DNA of 64,000 nt, taken from Toxonevra muliebris (lineage: Eukaryota > Arthropoda > Insecta > Diptera > Pallopteridae). The stretch lies in contig OY829326.1 in NCBI GenBank assembly GCA_963691655.1, positions 92,435,235-92,499,234 on the forward strand, given 5' to 3'. Below are positions 58,701 to 64,000 of this stretch, piece by piece. Numbering within the stretch: the stretch's first letter is position 1; each line of letters starts with the position of its first letter. The position numbers were made by a program, and so were the translations under genes. The notes beneath the pieces were generated by a model. The model made no database searches. It worked only from the letters and a program-made list of their open reading frames with translations, and was not told where the DNA came from.

Positions 58701-60713
58701 CCAATGACTGCATAGGTATATTGTTCCGTGACTGTTATAGAGGCATTAAAACTACTTATTTTATAAGTTTGTTCTAAGAGCCGCGATTCAAGTGTTAAAA
58801 AATTGGGTTTTGTTGCAAATCTAAGCCCGCAAGTATTTCAGTATAATATTGATCAAATCCATCTCCATTTTATTATGCACTGGAATCCAATATAAGTTTA
58901 CATTGCTATAGAATTATATTAAGCTAGTATCAAGTAATCTTAACGATTCCTACCTGTTAAGTGATTTGGAGAAGAAGCCGGCTCCTATTTTTAGAAACAG
59001 TTTTGAGCTATCAATGAAAATAGTGCCTTCGTAATCATCGATCATCTGTTTGGTTCTCCAGTTGTCCCGGAAGTGAAAAAGAAAAGTTATCAGGGAACTG
59101 ATGTTCTGAATTTCCACCCGTCTGTAGTCGCTGTGAAAGCTGCACTTTGAGTATCGGCACGGTGACCAACCGTCCCGCATTTGCGCGGGACAATCTCGCT
59201 TTTCAGCAAAATGTCCCAGCGAACTATTTTTTAAATACGGAACGTGGAAGCGTCCCAGATTTTACTTTTTGTCCCAAAAAAATCCCGCGTTTTTGTATTT
59301 TGGGTTGAAATATTTCATCACTTTATTCAAAAGTATATATCTTTTAAAAATATTTTAAAAATAGTCGAGTTTAGTTTTTGCCTTTCCACCTCAAATGCAT
59401 TTACTGGAAGATTATTTTTAATTATAAATAATATTTGGACAACTAAGAAAACCCAATTTAAAGTTGAAACGCTTAAAACAATATTAATTTCAAAACTTAA
59501 TTTGATTTTAAATGGAATTTTATTTAATGATTTTATGATGAATTTATTGAGGGGTTAGTTAATTACAAAAACTAGATTCATTTCGAGTACTCCACCTGGA
59601 ATATAAAATTTATGGAAGTAAAGTGTCCCACATTTTGCTCCGTGAATTCTGGTCACCGTAAGTATCGGTATATTTCGCCATATAAATAAGAAGAATTTGC
59701 TGGTAGGTAAAGTTAAAATTTAAGTTTTTGAATACAAGATTTCCCGTTTACTTATATCGAAAATTTTGTTTTTATTTCAAAGTGAACTAAGGTTTACCCA
59801 AGGTTACTCGCCTTCGTGTTGTAAGCCGGGAACTACTGTAATCATTTCTGAAAAAATTTTGGTATAAAAAGCCAAATCTGAAAGCTATCAGTTGTACCAT
59901 ATGTGTTTTGTATTTGCAAATTGAAACAAATATTTCACAAAAATTAATTTGGCCTAGTTTTGAGATTGATTATAAAAATACGGAGAAACTCAACAAAACT
60001 GCATTTATCTTTTTATTAACCTCGGTGTACATCTTTAAGGTTAACGAACTTTCAAACGAACACCAAATTCTCGGAATGCTCGAACACAATTTCCTCGAAT
60101 TTCCCTATGCTAGCTGAAACTATTTATTGTGTTCTCCAGAGTGTTTCTACTCACCTCCATCTTCATTTGATCCTTCGCTCGGTGGACCTGTAGGTAAATT
60201 TTGCCGATTACCAATCATCAAGCGATGCTGAATAGCAACAGTAGCAACTGCCGCCGCCGCCGTTGTTTGCACCGCCGATACATTGCGCATAGCAACGCTG
60301 AGTCCTGTTAAATTAGCAAATGCATTGCTGGCGTTAACGGCCATTTGAGATGCAGCTGCTGCGGCACTTTGAGGGTTTCCCTCGAAACGTGGGCGACCCA
60401 GAAACGGGCCACCACCAAATACACCGGGTACGCCAAATTGCAGAAATGAGCCCCACGGCGGAACGCGCACACCGCCGGGTGCCAATTGAGCTGCAGCGGC
60501 GTAGAGCTGTAACGCGGCCGTAGGATGTAAACTTTCCGACGGCATATTGGCAATGTGGTTGCTGATCGCGGCGTTACTGTTACTGTTGTTGCCGCCGGGT
60601 CCACTGCTACCACTACTGCTAGTACTACTGCCGCCGCTACTACTCGTAGAGCTTATGTGTTGCTGGTGTTGTATTTGTAATTGTTGTTGTTGCTGCTGCT
60701 GCTCTAGCACCAT
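31212..60713 (-). CDS. unc-4: Homeobox transcription factor Unc-4 (whole coding span, four exons)
   Basis: Seen: four segments read in one frame once joined at GT/AG sites (60713-60155, 32657-32479, 32024-31885, 31746-31212), giving about 470 residues. Order along the protein: poly-Gln near residues 5-18, Ser/Gly/Asn-rich linker, an Ala-rich part containing the [15 protein letters not shown] block, homeodomain 201-260 with WFQNRRAK and Gln at homeodomain position 50, a basic tail with [18 protein letters not shown], an acidic Ser/Asp stretch, and a terminal FSIESLL eh1-like motif. Known of the family: Unc-4/UNCX proteins are nuclear paired-like repressors that act in neuron identity and recruit Groucho through eh1 motifs. 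Inference: it is unc-4, not the Drosophila-specific duplicate OdsH, because no second homeobox lies nearby and the fly looks non-drosophilid. The ~27.5-kb first intron is much longer than the others. The least certain part is the N-terminus. Confidence 0.92.
31885..32024 (-). CDS. unc-4: unc-4 coding exon 3 (recognition helix and basic tail)
   Basis: Starts after a CAGATAG acceptor with [19 protein letters not shown], the DNA-recognition helix, and continues [20 protein letters not shown] to NELKAKE; the donor is GTAAGA. Asn51 and Gln50 of the homeodomain are intact. Homeodomain position 56 is Val where many relatives have Trp. The 140-base exon leaves two bases (AG), which exon 4 completes as Arg. 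The introns on either side are short: 454 bp towards exon 2 and 138 bp towards exon 4. Confidence 0.96.
32479..32657 (-). CDS. unc-4: unc-4 coding exon 2 (first three quarters of homeodomain)
   Basis: The acceptor is TTTTTAG before GATTTCC and the donor is GTAAGT after GTTGCG. The 179 bases encode [17 protein letters not shown] and then homeodomain helices 1 and 2 ([32 protein letters not shown]) up to ESRVA. This is diagnostic for the Unc-4/UNCX family of paired-like homeodomains. The exon ends between homeodomain codons 46 and 47, the classical intron position of paired-like homeobox genes. Confidence 0.96.
32700..34914. other. unc-4 intron 1, proximal AT-rich part
   Basis: No transposon ends or coding similarity noticed. 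A short A-run lies at 33601-33616. An open frame of 71 codons at 33814-34029 has no recognisable domain. Confidence 0.4.
34915..35210 (+). pseudogene. Decayed LINE reverse-transcriptase fragment
   Basis: In shifting frames the plus strand reads [30 protein letters not shown], then [20 protein letters not shown] and [12 protein letters not shown]. The FTKAFDNVN segment corresponds to the LDFSKAFDxVxH motif of LINE reverse transcriptases. The NEDL...INDWAxxNGLxLNxSK pattern is the later region, with ~250 bp between them lost, including the YxDD catalytic box. It is a heavily deleted relic in unc-4 intron 1, inserted opposite to gene orientation. Confidence 0.6.
35885..36046 (-). repeat. Long dispersed repeat, copy 2, distal part
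   Basis: Reverse complement of 21405-21570: it contains GTATCTCAAAGTGGGCGTGG and ATACAATATCTTCGAATATC. Read in repeat orientation it is the second half. The first half of what seems to be the same insertion lies at 38436-39045. Confidence 0.75.
36047..36964. other. Spacer inside the split repeat, no gene seen
   Basis: Contains GGGGGGGA and a TTTTTTTTT run, and GCGTTACGTA near 36232 with ACGTAACGC near 36332 in opposite orientation. No protein similarity. Confidence 0.35.
36965..37660 (-). pseudogene. Jockey-clade LINE reverse-transcriptase fragment
   Basis: Minus-strand reading in order: [55 protein letters not shown] with [17 protein letters not shown], then [27 protein letters not shown] with [50 protein letters not shown] and [17 protein letters not shown]. 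This is the finger-to-thumb part of a jockey-type reverse transcriptase. A deletion has removed most of the catalytic FADD box, leaving a displaced DD, and other frameshifts and stops are present. It is one of the pieces lying between the two halves of the dispersed repeat at 36046 and 38436, so it may have inserted into that repeat. Confidence 0.88.
38036..38160. repeat. G/C homopolymer tracts with hAT-end-like sequence
   Basis: GGGGAGGGGGGAAATTTCCC is followed by a run of 17 C (38066-38082), then TGTATCCGTATGGGACTG. AATAGCGGTTCTAAGGGGCG at ~38120 with GGGGAGGGGATTTAGGG resembles the left end of the hAT element at 45447 (CAGTGGCGGTTCTGGGATTT). Probably degenerate ends of that family. Confidence 0.4.
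38436..39045 (-). repeat. Long dispersed repeat, copy 2, proximal part
   Basis: Reverse complement of 20763-21390 along its length: CTGGTGAACAATGAAATATA, TTACCTCCAAACATCACC and AACTATAGCAGAATATTTAG are among the matching words. An additional ATCGATCCGAATTACCAA at ~39260 matches 20873-20890. Together with 35885-36046 this reconstructs one interrupted copy. Confidence 0.8.
39046..39606. other. AT-rich spacer, no gene seen
   Basis: No repeat partner beyond the ATCGATCCGAATTACCAA word near 39260. It may contain the lost 3' end of the Tc1-like relic. Confidence 0.35.
39607..40803 (-). pseudogene. Decayed Tc1-like transposon with transposase relic
   Basis: On the minus strand from the 5' end: a terminal repeat TACACTCGCGCTCAAAA at ~40786-40802, then a transposase relic with [20 protein letters not shown] and [20 protein letters not shown] (DNA-binding to catalytic linker), [14 protein letters not shown] (second catalytic Asp), [10 protein letters not shown] (the DLNPxEN box, with Asp where Glu is usual) and the C-terminal [18 protein letters not shown]. 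At least three frameshifts and several stops separate these pieces, and the first catalytic motif was not recognised. The opposite terminal repeat is missing. This is the Tc1/Tc3-like DD34E branch by motif order. Confidence 0.82.
41035..41087 (-). repeat. Dispersed repeat, inverted partner of 4556-4608
   Basis: The reverse complement reads CATATCGCTCATTTACTAAA, AGACTGTCATAAG then AAAAAAACACGATTTT, matching 4556-4608 with a handful of changes. Confidence 0.6.
41088..42240. other. AT-rich intron sequence, no gene seen
   Basis: Ordinary AT-rich DNA with homopolymer runs; no recognisable transposon ends or reading frames. Confidence 0.4.
42241..43640. other. Transposon-poor, microsatellite-rich part of unc-4 intron 1
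   Basis: Contains TATGTATG runs (42490-42550), an AAT/CAA run (42664-42700), a CTG run (42940-42962), GGAC/GGGA tracts (43078-43118), AGC triplets (43148-43170) and a TG run (43400-43420). The 115-codon frame at 42856-43203 is a by-product of these triplets. The lack of recognisable transposons makes it a candidate enhancer-bearing segment, by inference only. Confidence 0.4.
42940..42962 (+). repeat. CTG microsatellite
   Basis: About seven perfect CTG units preceded by interrupted GCTGTTGCTG repeats. Confidence 0.9.
43936..44095. mobile_element. 160-bp hAT-type MITE, relative of the 45447 element
   Basis: The left end CAGTGTCGACTATAGGATTT is followed by GGGTCTGAGGGAGG; the right end read inwards is CAGTGGCGGAACGTATGG. 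The GGATTTGGG and G-rich words match the left end of the 45447-46264 element. The candidate duplication CAAGCATA/CATATATA agrees at only five of eight bases, so the flank is decayed. Confidence 0.55.
44096..45446. other. Intron sequence between two hAT elements, no gene seen
   Basis: Apart from the possible Tc1-like end at 44791, nothing recognisable. Confidence 0.4.
44791..44826 (+). repeat. Possible solo Tc1-like terminal repeat
   Basis: TACACTCACGCTAATCAGGA resembles the TACACTCGCGCTC end of the Tc1-like relic at 40786-40802. CAGGACACTCACT recurs inverted as AGTGTGTCCTG near 44916. No complete element was delimited. Confidence 0.3.
45447..46264. mobile_element. hAT-type non-autonomous element (818 bp) with perfect 8-bp target duplication
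   Basis: ATATGCAT flanks both sides (45439-45446 and 46265-46272). The ends are CAGTGGCGGTTCTGGGATTT on the left and, read inwards from the right, CAGTAGCGTATTCAGAGGGG. Both ends carry G-rich tracts. The interior is not transposase but a degenerate tandem array of ~20-bp units (45500-46010). Confidence 0.92.
45500..46010 (+). repeat. Degenerate minisatellite built on ACCAAAATTCAAACTAAAAT-like units
   Basis: Words such as GACCAAAATTCAAAC, CGACCAAATTTAAAAC, GATCGAAGTTCAAACC, GACCGAAACTCAGACC and GACCAGAAATCAGATC recur every ~18-24 bp for about 500 bp. The units are heavily diverged and irregularly spaced. It fills the inside of the hAT element at 45447. Confidence 0.7.
46265..46815. other. Intron sequence between two hAT elements
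   Basis: Contains repeated CGATACAAGTA words (46650-46690), also seen near 44995-45005. No gene. Confidence 0.4.
46816..47465. mobile_element. hAT-type non-autonomous element (650 bp), CAGTGGTTTGACT ends
   Basis: A 13-bp perfect terminal inverted repeat CAGTGGTTTGACT at both ends, followed by GCGGAAAAAA on each side (directly on the left, after 12 extra bases on the right). Flanking 8-mers AGGGCCGC (46808-46815) and TGGGCCGT (47466-47473) agree at six positions, consistent with an aged hAT duplication. No transposase is recognisable. Confidence 0.85.
47470..47650 (+). repeat. Local repeat with TTATGCCCGTTTTG/TTATGTCAGTTTTG words
   Basis: TTATGCCCGTTTTG occurs twice and TTATGTCAGTTT twice within 70 bp, bracketed by GGGTGTTATGG near 47508 and its near-complement CTTAACACCC near 47630. 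It resembles the GGGCGTTATGA cluster at 52990-53250. Confidence 0.5.
47651..48860. other. Intron sequence, no gene seen
   Basis: AT-rich, with a minus-strand 66-codon frame at 47988-48188 lacking domains. No terminal repeats noticed. Confidence 0.4.
48861..49318. repeat. Head-to-head inverted duplication of a coding-like segment
   Basis: The left arm 48861-49046 and the reverse complement of the right arm 49072-49318 share GGGTTTCCGG-GCTTCCCTAT, ATTTCGTG then AATAAAGACCATGAA-like words, and TTTGATT-GTCTAATATGG, with a ~50-bp deletion in the left arm. The right arm on the minus strand is open for 78 codons (49119-49355) with [20 protein letters not shown]. The left arm is broken by stops. I do not recognise the protein. 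Confidence 0.8.
49319..52989. other. AT-rich part of unc-4 intron 1, no gene seen
   Basis: Contains a CA run (50772-50784) and ordinary AT-rich sequence. Short frames at 51384-51572 and 52356-52619 lack domains. No transposon ends were delimited in this 3.7 kb. Confidence 0.4.
52990..53250. repeat. Cluster of GGGCGTTATGA-type direct and inverted words
   Basis: GGGCGTTATGA, GGGCGTTATGATGG, GGGCTTTATGGCATAT, GGCGTTATGAGA, GGGTATTATGACG and GGGCGCTATGGCG appear in one orientation. ATATGTCTTAATGCCC and ATATCGCCCAA appear in the other. The spacing is irregular. A 115-codon frame (52996-53343) crosses it but reads as repeat translation. Confidence 0.6.
53251..55966. other. AT-rich part of unc-4 intron 1, no gene seen
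   Basis: Homopolymer A runs near 53609 and 54270; no terminal repeats or coding similarity recognised. Confidence 0.4.
55967..57121 (-). mobile_element. hAT element (1155 bp) with transposase C-terminus relic
   Basis: The left end CAGTGCCGGATTAAGAAT and the right end read inwards CAGGTCCGGATTAAGAAT differ at two bases. Flanking 8-mers CCTCGGAG (55959-55966) and CTTCGGAG (57122-57129) differ at one. On the minus strand near 56210-56290 the broken frame [16 protein letters not shown] resembles the RSFSKLKLIKxYLRSTM dimerisation segment of hAT transposases. The rest of the transposase is not readable. Confidence 0.9.
57122..57849. other. Intron spacer, no gene seen
   Basis: AT-rich sequence between a hAT element and a TIR element. 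Confidence 0.4.
57850..58247. mobile_element. 398-bp TIR element (Tc1/mariner-like MITE?)
   Basis: The left end TAGCTGTGTTTTATTCGCCA and the right end (58228-58247, reverse complement) TAGCTGCGTTTTATTCGCCA differ at one base of 20. GCGAATAAAACG also recurs internally at 57884. If the outer TA is the target site, the termini start GCTG. There is no coding capacity. Confidence 0.75.
58248..59157. other. Intron spacer, no gene seen
   Basis: Short frames at 58574-58777 and 58950-59180 have no recognisable domain. Confidence 0.4.
59158..59660. mobile_element. hAT-type MITE (503 bp) with perfect 8-bp target duplication
   Basis: AGTATCGG lies on both sides (59150-59157 and 59661-59668). The ends are CACGGTGACCA and, read inwards from the right, TACGGTGACCA. 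Several GTCCC/TCCCG words are clustered near both ends as subterminal repeats, and CGTCCCGCATTTGCGCGGGA near the left end forms a small hairpin like that of the element at 28651-28972. Confidence 0.9.
59661..60154. other. Intron 1 next to the exon 1 donor, no gene seen
   Basis: About 490 bp between the hAT MITE and the splice donor; nothing beyond AT-rich intron sequence. Confidence 0.4.
60155..60713 (-). CDS. unc-4: unc-4 coding exon 1 (N-terminal low-complexity region)
   Basis: Reads [18 protein letters not shown], then Ser/Gly/Asn-rich repeats, then an Ala-rich segment with [18 protein letters not shown] and several Ala runs, ending in NEDG. The exon stops at a GTGAGT donor and leaves one base of a codon, which exon 2 completes as Gly. 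I chose the ATG at 60711-60713 because the frame stays open upstream but shows no other ATG before a TGA, and the context AAAATA before ATG is favourable. A spliced upstream exon could still add residues, since the open frame upstream (ending PTPVRQTLKI) has coding-like composition. The poly-Gln codons are mainly CAG/CAA, so length polymorphism is likely. Confidence 0.85.
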
Positions 60714-62300
60714 TATTTTTAACGTTTGACGAACGGGCGTTGGCCGTTTATTGCGACACGCGAAAGCTGTCTCCCTGTCGAGCAACTCATAAGCAAAACT
60801 TGAAAATTTGTCGAAAAATACAAGAGCACTTAATTTGTTTTTAAAATATAAACAAATTCAATTAATATTTCACACGCGAACACTGCTGCTGCACTTTGCT
60901 GTAGTTGCTGTTGTAGCAAATTATGCTAATTAATTAAAATTCAATTTGCGTCGATATTATTAATAAAAAGTAAAATGAATATAATTGCACACAAAGTGTC
61001 CGCGAAGCAAGTTAAATCAATAAAATATTATAGAATCCGGTTTAGGCCTTAGCAACCTGAATACACACAACCGCCACCACCGACGGTAGTTAAGTATCGC
61101 AACAGAAATCACCCAAACGCTCGCAATGGAAATTCAATTTGAACTGAGCGCAGAAAATGCAGCGCTCTGCCAAGAAACCAAGAGCCGAAAAGCAAACAAC
61201 ACCAACAACAAACGACGAGGCGAAAACAACAAAGAACGAACGAGCGAGTGAGCGAACCAAACCAGACCAAACCGAACCGAGCCAAAGTCAGAGATTGTTG
61301 CCATTGTTGTATTATAATTCATTATCATTATCTGCGTCCAATGGTTGCCCTCACTCTCAGTCTTCATATACACACACACGAACTCACACGCGATACCAGA
61401 TCCACAATGCACAACGCAAGTGTGAGCGAGACAAAAATTCATCAAGCAACCACTTAATTTTATTCCTCAGGCGTCGTTGTTTCAATTTTTTCGATGCTCT
61501 TTCAATTTTCTTTCGTTTCCACTACGATTTCATATACTTCCGCTTACTGTTGCCGCAAGGACACCATCACCATCATCGTTGCCGTCGTCGTAGTCGTCGA
61601 GTTCGTACACACCTTAATTATTCATTAACCGCAGCAACAAACTGTGCAATAAACAAGCCCAACAACAACAACAACAGAGCAATACACAATTTTCAATATG
61701 GACGACGACGACAACATAGCAGAGAGATATTAAACCACCACCAACAACCAACACCAATGTTGCTGTTGCTGCTGCACTAGTGGAAACATAACCGTGGCAA
61801 TTATTGTGAGTGTGAGCGGGACAAATGCTTTCACAGAAATTTAATTTATTTTCATATTGGAGATAATACTGGGAAATTTTCAATGTATTTTTTATGTTTT
61901 CTACCTTTTGCGGAATATTTTTTCAATTTGCTTTGCACTTTGGCGTTCGTGTATGTGTGTTCTTTAGAATGTTTATGTGCAGATACATATGAGCGTGTGT
62001 GTTAACGACATCGTCGTTGTCGTTGTCGGCTCTGCAGGGCGGAGTTTTTCGGCGTTTTTCAATTTGCGCTCATAAAATTATTATTTGTGCATTTGTTGCT
62101 ATATACAATCGTGTATGTGTGTGTGAATGTATGAGGTAGGATGAGGAGCATTTAGTATGTTTATAAATTTGTATCGTCGTTGTCGTTGTCGTCGTCTTTG
62201 GTCGGAAAGTTGTTTTTGTTACACTTGTACACATACACACACACACACACTTATATACACAAATAGCTCGTTTGTTGGCACTACAACGATGAATAACTAT
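60714..62300 (-). promoter_or_regulatory. unc-4 5' UTR and upstream flank (candidate promoter region)
   Basis: DNA upstream of the unc-4 start codon, with lower AT than the surroundings. It is dense in simple repeats: CAA/CAG runs near 61190-61230 and 61660-61680, CAT/CGT triplets near 61560-61610, and a CA run at 62229-62250. Several long open frames here on both strands (up to 207 codons) are by-products of these triplet repeats. No clear TATA box or initiator was identified. The promoter role is inferred from position only. Confidence 0.4.
62229..62250 (+). repeat. CA microsatellite
   Basis: Perfect run of about ten CA units upstream of unc-4. Confidence 0.9.
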
Positions 62301-64000
62301 ATTCTGGATATTTGGTTGAAAGATTGACTTACCGTAAGTTGGGCCGATAAATCCATATTCCTTAAAAGTTTGCATTTTTACATTTTACTGTTGTCAGTTC
62401 ATAGTAGGTATATTCCAGGCTAAAGTTCACTTCTTAGTATGTTGTCCCAGGTTGAGGTTCGGACCTTGGAAATATACCATAGTAGGAAATGATAGAAAAA
62501 ATCCCTAACATAAGAAAATAAATATTTTTTTAATAGAAATAGTAAAAGAAAAGTGCAAACATTATAATCATGCGAACTGAGCGGTTTTTTACCGCTCTCG
62601 GTAGACACCTCTGATTTTTACACTTAACTTGTTTTTTTCTTATGGAAGCTCGATTTGTTGTAGCGATTTTTTCTGTGTTCTCTCTTCTGTGGCAAGCTCA
62701 TTAAGTAAAAGAACTTTTGTGAATTTTTGAAAAACAGTGGTATTACACCTTTTTGCCTAAGTAATTAGTATGCACCGAAAAAACTGTAGTAGATTGTAAC
62801 TCAAGTGGGGTGACGGAGTAGATTTTAAAATTTTACGAAAAAAGTAGTAAATTTACTACGAGCGCAGTAAAGTCCAAACCCTGTGCGTAAGTGAAGTAAG
62901 TCCGATTTAACCTCCAGTTTTTCCCGAACAATCAATTCCGCGTAAGAACGGAGTTAAGCAATGCTTCCTAAAAAAGTCGTATTAAGAGCCAATTCATATA
63001 GTCGGCTGGGACATTTCGATCCCTATTTTGCCCATATTTTATTAGGAACCATTCACATATGATTCGATACATATCAAAGTCGGCTAAGTCCACCGTAAGA
63101 CAATTTCGGGGAAAACGGATTCTTTTCTTGCAGTCTATTTTTTATTTTATAACGTTATGCTAACGCACTTTTTAAACTTTTTTGGACTCAATTTCAAAAC
63201 AAGCGTTATTTTGAATACATTTTGGTTTAAATTTAAACCAATTAGAAAATCAACTGAGAGAAAATTCATTTAGTCCAGAAAGGATTTGAAATTAAAACCA
63301 AAAGGTTTAGAATCTAGTACAAAAGTTTAAAACTTAGAAGAAGTTACTTTAGAAGAGAGATAAAGAAATATTTTTACATCTCATTGTCGATGAGCGAGCT
63401 TACTATAATGGCTGCCTTGCTTAATTGGTAAAATATGGTGACCAAATTTCCATTTTTCTTTAACTTTGTATTTAAGTTGCAAGCGACTAGCCTTTGAAAC
63501 ATTAGAATACACTCTGATAACTTTAAAAACAAAGAGGAAAAAAAGACATGGATTTAAATTGCTTACTTTTGGGATTCAGAACAAAAAAAAATATGTTCAA
63601 TGATGATAAAAAAAAGTATCAGAAAGTACTTGAATGGTTTAACTCATTAAGTTCTAATGATTCGTATACGCAAAAATATCAGAACAAGAACGATAACACC
63701 ATTTGCTATTTGAATTTGTAACGATAAAGGCGTGTGATTGAAGATTTTTTGTTTGTCAACGGATTCGCTCTTGGACTTAATGGGTTAAGTTTTAAACTAA
63801 GTTTGGTTGGGTCATATATGTATGTAGTCCACAAAAGCTTTAAATTTATACCCGAATTTTTAATAGCGTGTTACAAAATCTACTTGCACTCAATTTTTTT
63901 TTTTTAATTTTCTAATTTAAAAAGTCAATTCACCAGTGCCTACTTAGCTTGGAGGCGAGTGAGGCAGCCACCTCAATGCCCCACGGCACGGGAGCCCTCA
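62301..64000. other. Upstream flank, no gene seen; possible transposon end at the window edge
   Basis: AT-rich without recognisable coding sequence. The last ~65 bases (from CAGTGCCTACTTAGCTTGGA, about 63935) switch abruptly to GC-rich sequence and begin with CAG-TGCC like the hAT end at 55967. A new element may start here, but the rest is outside the window. Confidence 0.35.

Larger units (their letters stand above)
32658..60154 (-). other. unc-4: unc-4 intron 1 (~27.5 kb)
   Basis: Bounded by the GTGAGT donor at 60149-60154 and the TTTTTAG acceptor just above 32657. Much of it is identifiable transposon debris (listed separately): non-autonomous hAT elements, LINE fragments, a decayed Tc1-like gene, TIR elements and dispersed repeats. 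Long first introns of developmental homeobox genes often carry enhancers. Segments without recognisable transposons (for example 42.2-43.6 kb) are candidates, but no specific binding sites are claimed. Confidence 0.85.

Noticed and set aside
31212..60713. Alternative naming as OdsH (Odysseus)
   Set aside because: OdsH is a Drosophila duplicate of unc-4 with a fast-evolving homeodomain; this homeodomain has the conserved Unc-4 sequence and no second copy lies in the window.
61157..61780. 207-codon plus-strand open frame
   Set aside because: Composition follows CAA, CGT and CAC repeats upstream of unc-4; no domain, and overlapping frames on both strands are equally open.
1..64000. CRISPR arrays, operons, LTR retrotransposons or endogenous viral sequences
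   Set aside because: No regular spaced repeats, no bacterial-style gene clusters, no paired long direct repeats with primer-binding sites and no viral protein motifs were found.

Overview
The window is nuclear DNA from a fly (Diptera, probably a non-drosophilid brachyceran). This rests on four things: very AT-rich non-coding sequence full of TATGTA/CATACA runs, short 5' splice sites of the GTAAGT/GTGAGT type, a mixture of mariner, Tc1-like, hAT and jockey-type transposons, and one fly-type homeobox gene. Species and family cannot be fixed from the sequence alone.

Only one host gene is convincing: the paired-like homeobox gene unc-4, on the minus strand. Four coding exons join in frame: exon 1 at 60155-60713, exon 2 at 32479-32657, exon 3 at 31885-32024 and exon 4 at 31212-31746. 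They give a protein of about 470 residues. It has a Gln-rich and Ser/Gly-rich N-terminus, a homeodomain at residues 201-260 split by an intron between homeodomain codons 46 and 47, the conserved basic tail after the homeodomain, and an eh1-like Groucho-binding motif at the very C-terminus. Intron 1 is about 27.5 kb and takes up nearly half of the window. The 3' UTR lies below 31212, and the promoter side lies above 60713 in microsatellite-rich DNA.

The other ~30 kb (1 to about 30300) is downstream of unc-4, and I see no host gene in it. It holds a graveyard of mobile elements: a TIR element at 4775-5527; mariner pseudogenes at 11.46-12.19, 12.75-13.49 and 15.77-16.62 kb, the last abutting a hAT transposase remnant; a nearly complete DD37D Tc1/mariner-superfamily element at 18033-19316 with a TA duplication; a LINE RNase H fragment at 19.84-20.75 kb; a long dispersed repeat at 20.76-21.57 kb; a TA-flanked palindromic element at 21.63-22.06 kb; and a hAT element at 22216-23640 with a perfect 8-bp target-site duplication.

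Intron 1 is also full of insertions. They include LINE reverse-transcriptase pieces (34.9 and 37 kb), a second copy of the 20.8-kb dispersed repeat apparently split by ~2.4 kb of later DNA, a decayed Tc1-like transposase gene (39.6-40.8 kb), and five or six non-autonomous hAT elements, several with recognisable 8-bp target-site duplications. There is also a head-to-head duplication of an unrecognised coding-like segment (48.86-49.32 kb) and a TIR element at 57850-58247. Stretches with simple-sequence repeats and few recognisable transposons (2.2-3.9, 24.1-26.1, 42.2-43.6 and 60.7-62.3 kb) are the likeliest places for regulatory DNA. That is inference only.

I found no evidence of an operon, a CRISPR array, a tRNA or rRNA gene, or a viral sequence. 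The most informative material is the transposon archaeology and the unc-4 gene structure, not a new multi-gene system.
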